Shown one piece after another: positions 4,905 to 6,845 of a stretch of DNA of 6,845 nt (the stretch's first letter is position 1; each line of letters begins with the position of its first letter). The translations under genes were made by a program, and so were the position numbers. This DNA comes from Bacteroidales bacterium (GTDB taxonomy: Bacteria > Bacteroidota > Bacteroidia > Bacteroidales > F082): contig JAILDR010000224.1 of assembly GCA_024689285.1 (NCBI GenBank), positions 1-6,845 on the forward strand. The letters are read 5' to 3'. Below the pieces are notes generated by a model that was given only the letters and a program-made list of their open reading frames with translations, did not search any database and had not been told where the DNA came from.

Positions 4905-5072
4905 ATGGTAATCGTTGTTATCGTCCTCTGTGTTTTGATTGTAGGAGTCTCTCTTTTCAAGATTCTGGGAGTGATTGGTTTTATCAATATGCCAGGAAGA
5001 AAGAAAAACAAATCAAATGCAGAAAACAATACGACTTCCCATAAAGATAATGACTTAACGAAAAAAGAGTAA
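4905..5072 (+). CDS. Small single-pass membrane protein within the etf operon (55 aa)
   Basis: An ATG one base after the etfA stop opens a 55-codon frame ending five bases before the dehydrogenase ATG. It fills the whole gap. The protein begins with a hydrophobic segment of about 27 residues (MVIVVIVLCVLIVGVSLFKI, continuing LGVIGFI). It then has a strongly basic patch GRKKNK and a polar, charged tail rich in Asn, Lys and Asp. The positive charges just after the helix predict an N-out, C-in single-pass anchor with the tail in the cytoplasm. I do not recognise a family. Its placement suggests it could tether the soluble EtfAB/dehydrogenase complex to the membrane, but that is inference. It is visibly more AT-rich than the flanking genes. 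It is easily missed because of its length. An untranslated linker is the alternative. Confidence 0.68.
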   Translation: MVIVVIVLCVLIVGVSLFKILGVIGFINMPGRKKNKSNAENNTTSHKDNDLTKKE

Positions 5073-5077
5073 AACCA

Positions 5078-6805
5078 ATGGCAAACTATTATAACGACAA
5101 CCCGAACCTACAATTCTACCTCGACCACCCGCTGATGAAGCGTATCGTCGAGCTGAAAGAACGCGATTTTGCGGATAAAGACACCTACGATTATGCCCCC
5201 GTCGACTACGAAGACGCGATGGAGAACTATCGCCGCGTGCTCGACATTACGGGCGACATCACCGCCAATATCATCGAACCCAACTCAGAGAGCGTCGACC
5301 TGGAAGGCCCGCATTTGGAGAATGGACGCATGATTTATGCTTCCAAGACCAAGGAGAACCTTGATGCCTGCACCAAAGGCGGCCTTTGGGGCGTTTCCAT
5401 GCCTCGCCGTTATGGTGGCTTAAACCTGCCCATCACCGTCTTCAGCATGTTGAGCGAGATGGTCGCTTCAGCCGATGCCGGCTTCCAAAACATCTGGTCG
5501 CTGCAGTCGTGCATCGACACCTTATATGAATTTGGCAACGAGGAGCAGCGCATGAAATACATCCCGCGCGTCTGCGCCGGCGAAACTATGTCGATGGACC
5601 TCACCGAGCCTGATGCCGGAAGCGACCTGCAAAGCGTGATGCTGAAAGCCACCTACAGCGAAAAAGACGGTTGCTGGCTGCTCAACGGCGTGAAGCGTTT
5701 CATCACTAATGGCGACTCCGACATCCATCTGGTGCTGGCCCGTTCAGAGGAAGGCACCAAGGATGGCCGCGGCCTGTCGATGTTCATCTACGACAAGCGT
5801 CAGGGCGGCGTCAATGTGCGCCACATCGAGCATAAGTTGGGCATTCACGGCTCACCCACCTGCGAGTTGACCTACAAGAACGCCAAAGCAGAGCTTTGCG
5901 GTGAAACCCGTTTGGGCCTTATCAAGTATGTGATGGCTCTGATGAACAGTGCCCGCCTGGGCATCGCCGCCCAATCTGTGGGTCTGGGTCAAGAGGCTTA
6001 CAACGAGGCACTGAGATATGCCGGTGAGCGTCAGCAGTTCCACAAGAGAATCATCGAGTTCCCTGCGGTTTATGATATGCTCTCACGCATGAAGGCCAAA
6101 ATCGATGCAGGTCGTTCGCTGCTCTACCAGACTGCCCGCTACGTGGACATTTACAAGTGTCTGGAAGACATCCAGCGCGAGCGTCCGCTGTCGCCCGATG
6201 AGCGCGCCGAGTGCAAGAAGTATTCGCGCCTCGCTGATGCCTTCACGCCTCTGGCCAAAGGCATGAACTCGGAGTACGCCAACCAGAATGCCTACGACGC
6301 CATCAGCATCCACGGTGGTTCGGGCTTCATCATGGAGTACAAGTGTCAGCGTCTCTACCGCGACGCCCGCATCTTCTCCATCTACGAAGGCACGACACAG
6401 CTGCAAGTGGTGGCTGCCATCCGCTACATCACCAACGGCACCTACCTCACCATCATGAAGGAAATGCTCGAGAACGAGGTCTCCGAGGACTTGAAGCCCT
6501 TGCAAAACACGGTGCGCACCCTCGTGGAGCTCTACGAGCAAAGCATCAACTACGTGAAGGCTGCCAACAACCAAGAGGTACAGGACTTCCTGGCCCGCCG
6601 TCTCTATGATATGACAGGCGACATCATGATGTCGCTGCTCATCCTGGACGATGCCACCCGTGCCCCGCACCTCTTCACTCAGTCGGCCAATGTCTACGTC
6701 CACGCCGCCGAGGAAGACGTCATCGGCAAGAGCGTCTACGTGAAGAACTTCATCGAGGAAGACTTAGTGAATTTCAGAGCGAAGGTAAAGGAAGTGAAGG
6801 AGTAA
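5078..6805 (+). CDS. Acyl-CoA dehydrogenase, long form with C-terminal extension (575 aa)
   Basis: This flavoenzyme oxidises an acyl-CoA to the trans-2-enoyl-CoA and exchanges electrons with EtfAB. Seen in order: a ~75-residue N-terminal part, the helical domain, the FAD/substrate motif LTEPDAGSD (175-183), KRFITNGDSD (206-215), the ARLGIAAQSVG and YAGERQQFHKRIIEFPAV helices (292-331), IHGGSGF (411-417), and SIYEGTTQLQ (434-443), whose E437 aligns with the catalytic base of short- and medium-chain enzymes. Ordinary family members are about 380 residues. The extra length is an N-terminal extension, an insert around 360-385 (CLEDIQRERPLSPDERAECKKY), and about 125 residues after the catalytic Glu. 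This long form, next to etfBA, is a pattern I recall from Bacteroidales. Chain length and physiological direction (beta-oxidation or reductive, as in butyrate formation) are not readable here. Confidence 0.94.
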   Translation: MANYYNDNPNLQFYLDHPLMKRIVELKERDFADKDTYDYAPVDYEDAMENYRRVLDITGDITANIIEPNSESVDLEGPHLENGRMIYASKTKENLDACTKGGLWGVSMPRRYGGLNLPITVFSMLSEMVASADAGFQNIWSLQSCIDTLYEFGNEEQRMKYIPRVCAGETMSMDLTEPDAGSDLQSVMLKATYSEKDGCWLLNGVKRFITNGDSDIHLVLARSEEGTKDGRGLSMFIYDKRQGGVNVRHIEHKLGIHGSPTCELTYKNAKAELCGETRLGLIKYVMALMNSARLGIAAQSVGLGQEAYNEALRYAGERQQFHKRIIEFPAVYDMLSRMKAKIDAGRSLLYQTARYVDIYKCLEDIQRERPLSPDERAECKKYSRLADAFTPLAKGMNSEYANQNAYDAISIHGGSGFIMEYKCQRLYRDARIFSIYEGTTQLQVVAAIRYITNGTYLTIMKEMLENEVSEDLKPLQNTVRTLVELYEQSINYVKAANNQEVQDFLARRLYDMTGDIMMSLLILDDATRAPHLFTQSANVYVHAAEEDVIGKSVYVKNFIEEDLVNFRAKVKEVKE

Positions 6806-6845
6806 TACTTGGTAAGTTCAAATATGTACAGAAAAGAGGGTGACC

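Noticed and set aside
6824..6845. Possible start of a next gene (ATG at 6824, MYRKEGD...)
   Set aside because: Only seven codons are visible before the window ends, too little to call.

Overview
The window reads as chromosomal DNA of an anaerobic Bacteroidales bacterium (Prevotella/Bacteroides-like). The evidence is fourfold. Several intergenic regions carry the Bacteroidetes -7 promoter element TAnnTTTG. Starts lack Shine-Dalgarno sequences and have A-rich leaders. The acyl-CoA dehydrogenase and ETF genes are of the kind I recall from this order, and a hydE-type [FeFe]-hydrogenase maturase is present. The genus is inference.

Layout. (1) 1-658, minus strand: the N-terminal 219 residues of the radical-SAM maturase HydE, cut off by the window edge. 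A short promoter region separates it from a divergent 73-aa antitoxin-like gene (732-953) that has no toxin beside it. (2) 954-1263: AT-rich spacer, then a strongly folded segment (1086-1242) with a long inverted repeat and a competing terminator-like stem. It lies just upstream of a small helix-turn-helix protein (1264-1506). (3) 1490-1591: three TGTCAAA boxes at exact 22-bp spacing, one also paired in inverted orientation, followed by a good promoter. It drives two small zinc-ribbon/membrane proteins (1625-1891, 1916-2191) that end at a textbook terminator (2258-2288). (4) 2289-3002: about 700 bp without a convincing gene. It holds two near-identical ~35-bp palindromic repeats 580 bp apart, an apparently orphan promoter centred on an 18-bp palindrome, and a 110-bp array of 11-bp tandem repeats. 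(5) 3003-6805: a compact operon, etfB - etfA - small 55-aa membrane protein - acyl-CoA dehydrogenase, behind a well-formed Bacteroidetes promoter.

How it works together. The main system is the electron-transfer flavoprotein (EtfAB) with its acyl-CoA dehydrogenase partner: the dehydrogenase FAD and the EtfAB flavins exchange electrons during acyl-CoA/enoyl-CoA conversion. The sequence alone does not settle whether this complex bifurcates electrons. HydE implies a hydrogenase elsewhere in the genome. The undescribed parts are the small membrane protein embedded in the etf operon, the zinc-ribbon pair with its phased operator-like boxes, and the repeat-rich non-coding DNA. The middle genes (about 950-2900) are visibly more AT-rich than the GC-rich etf/acd genes, which suggests accessory DNA beside a core operon.
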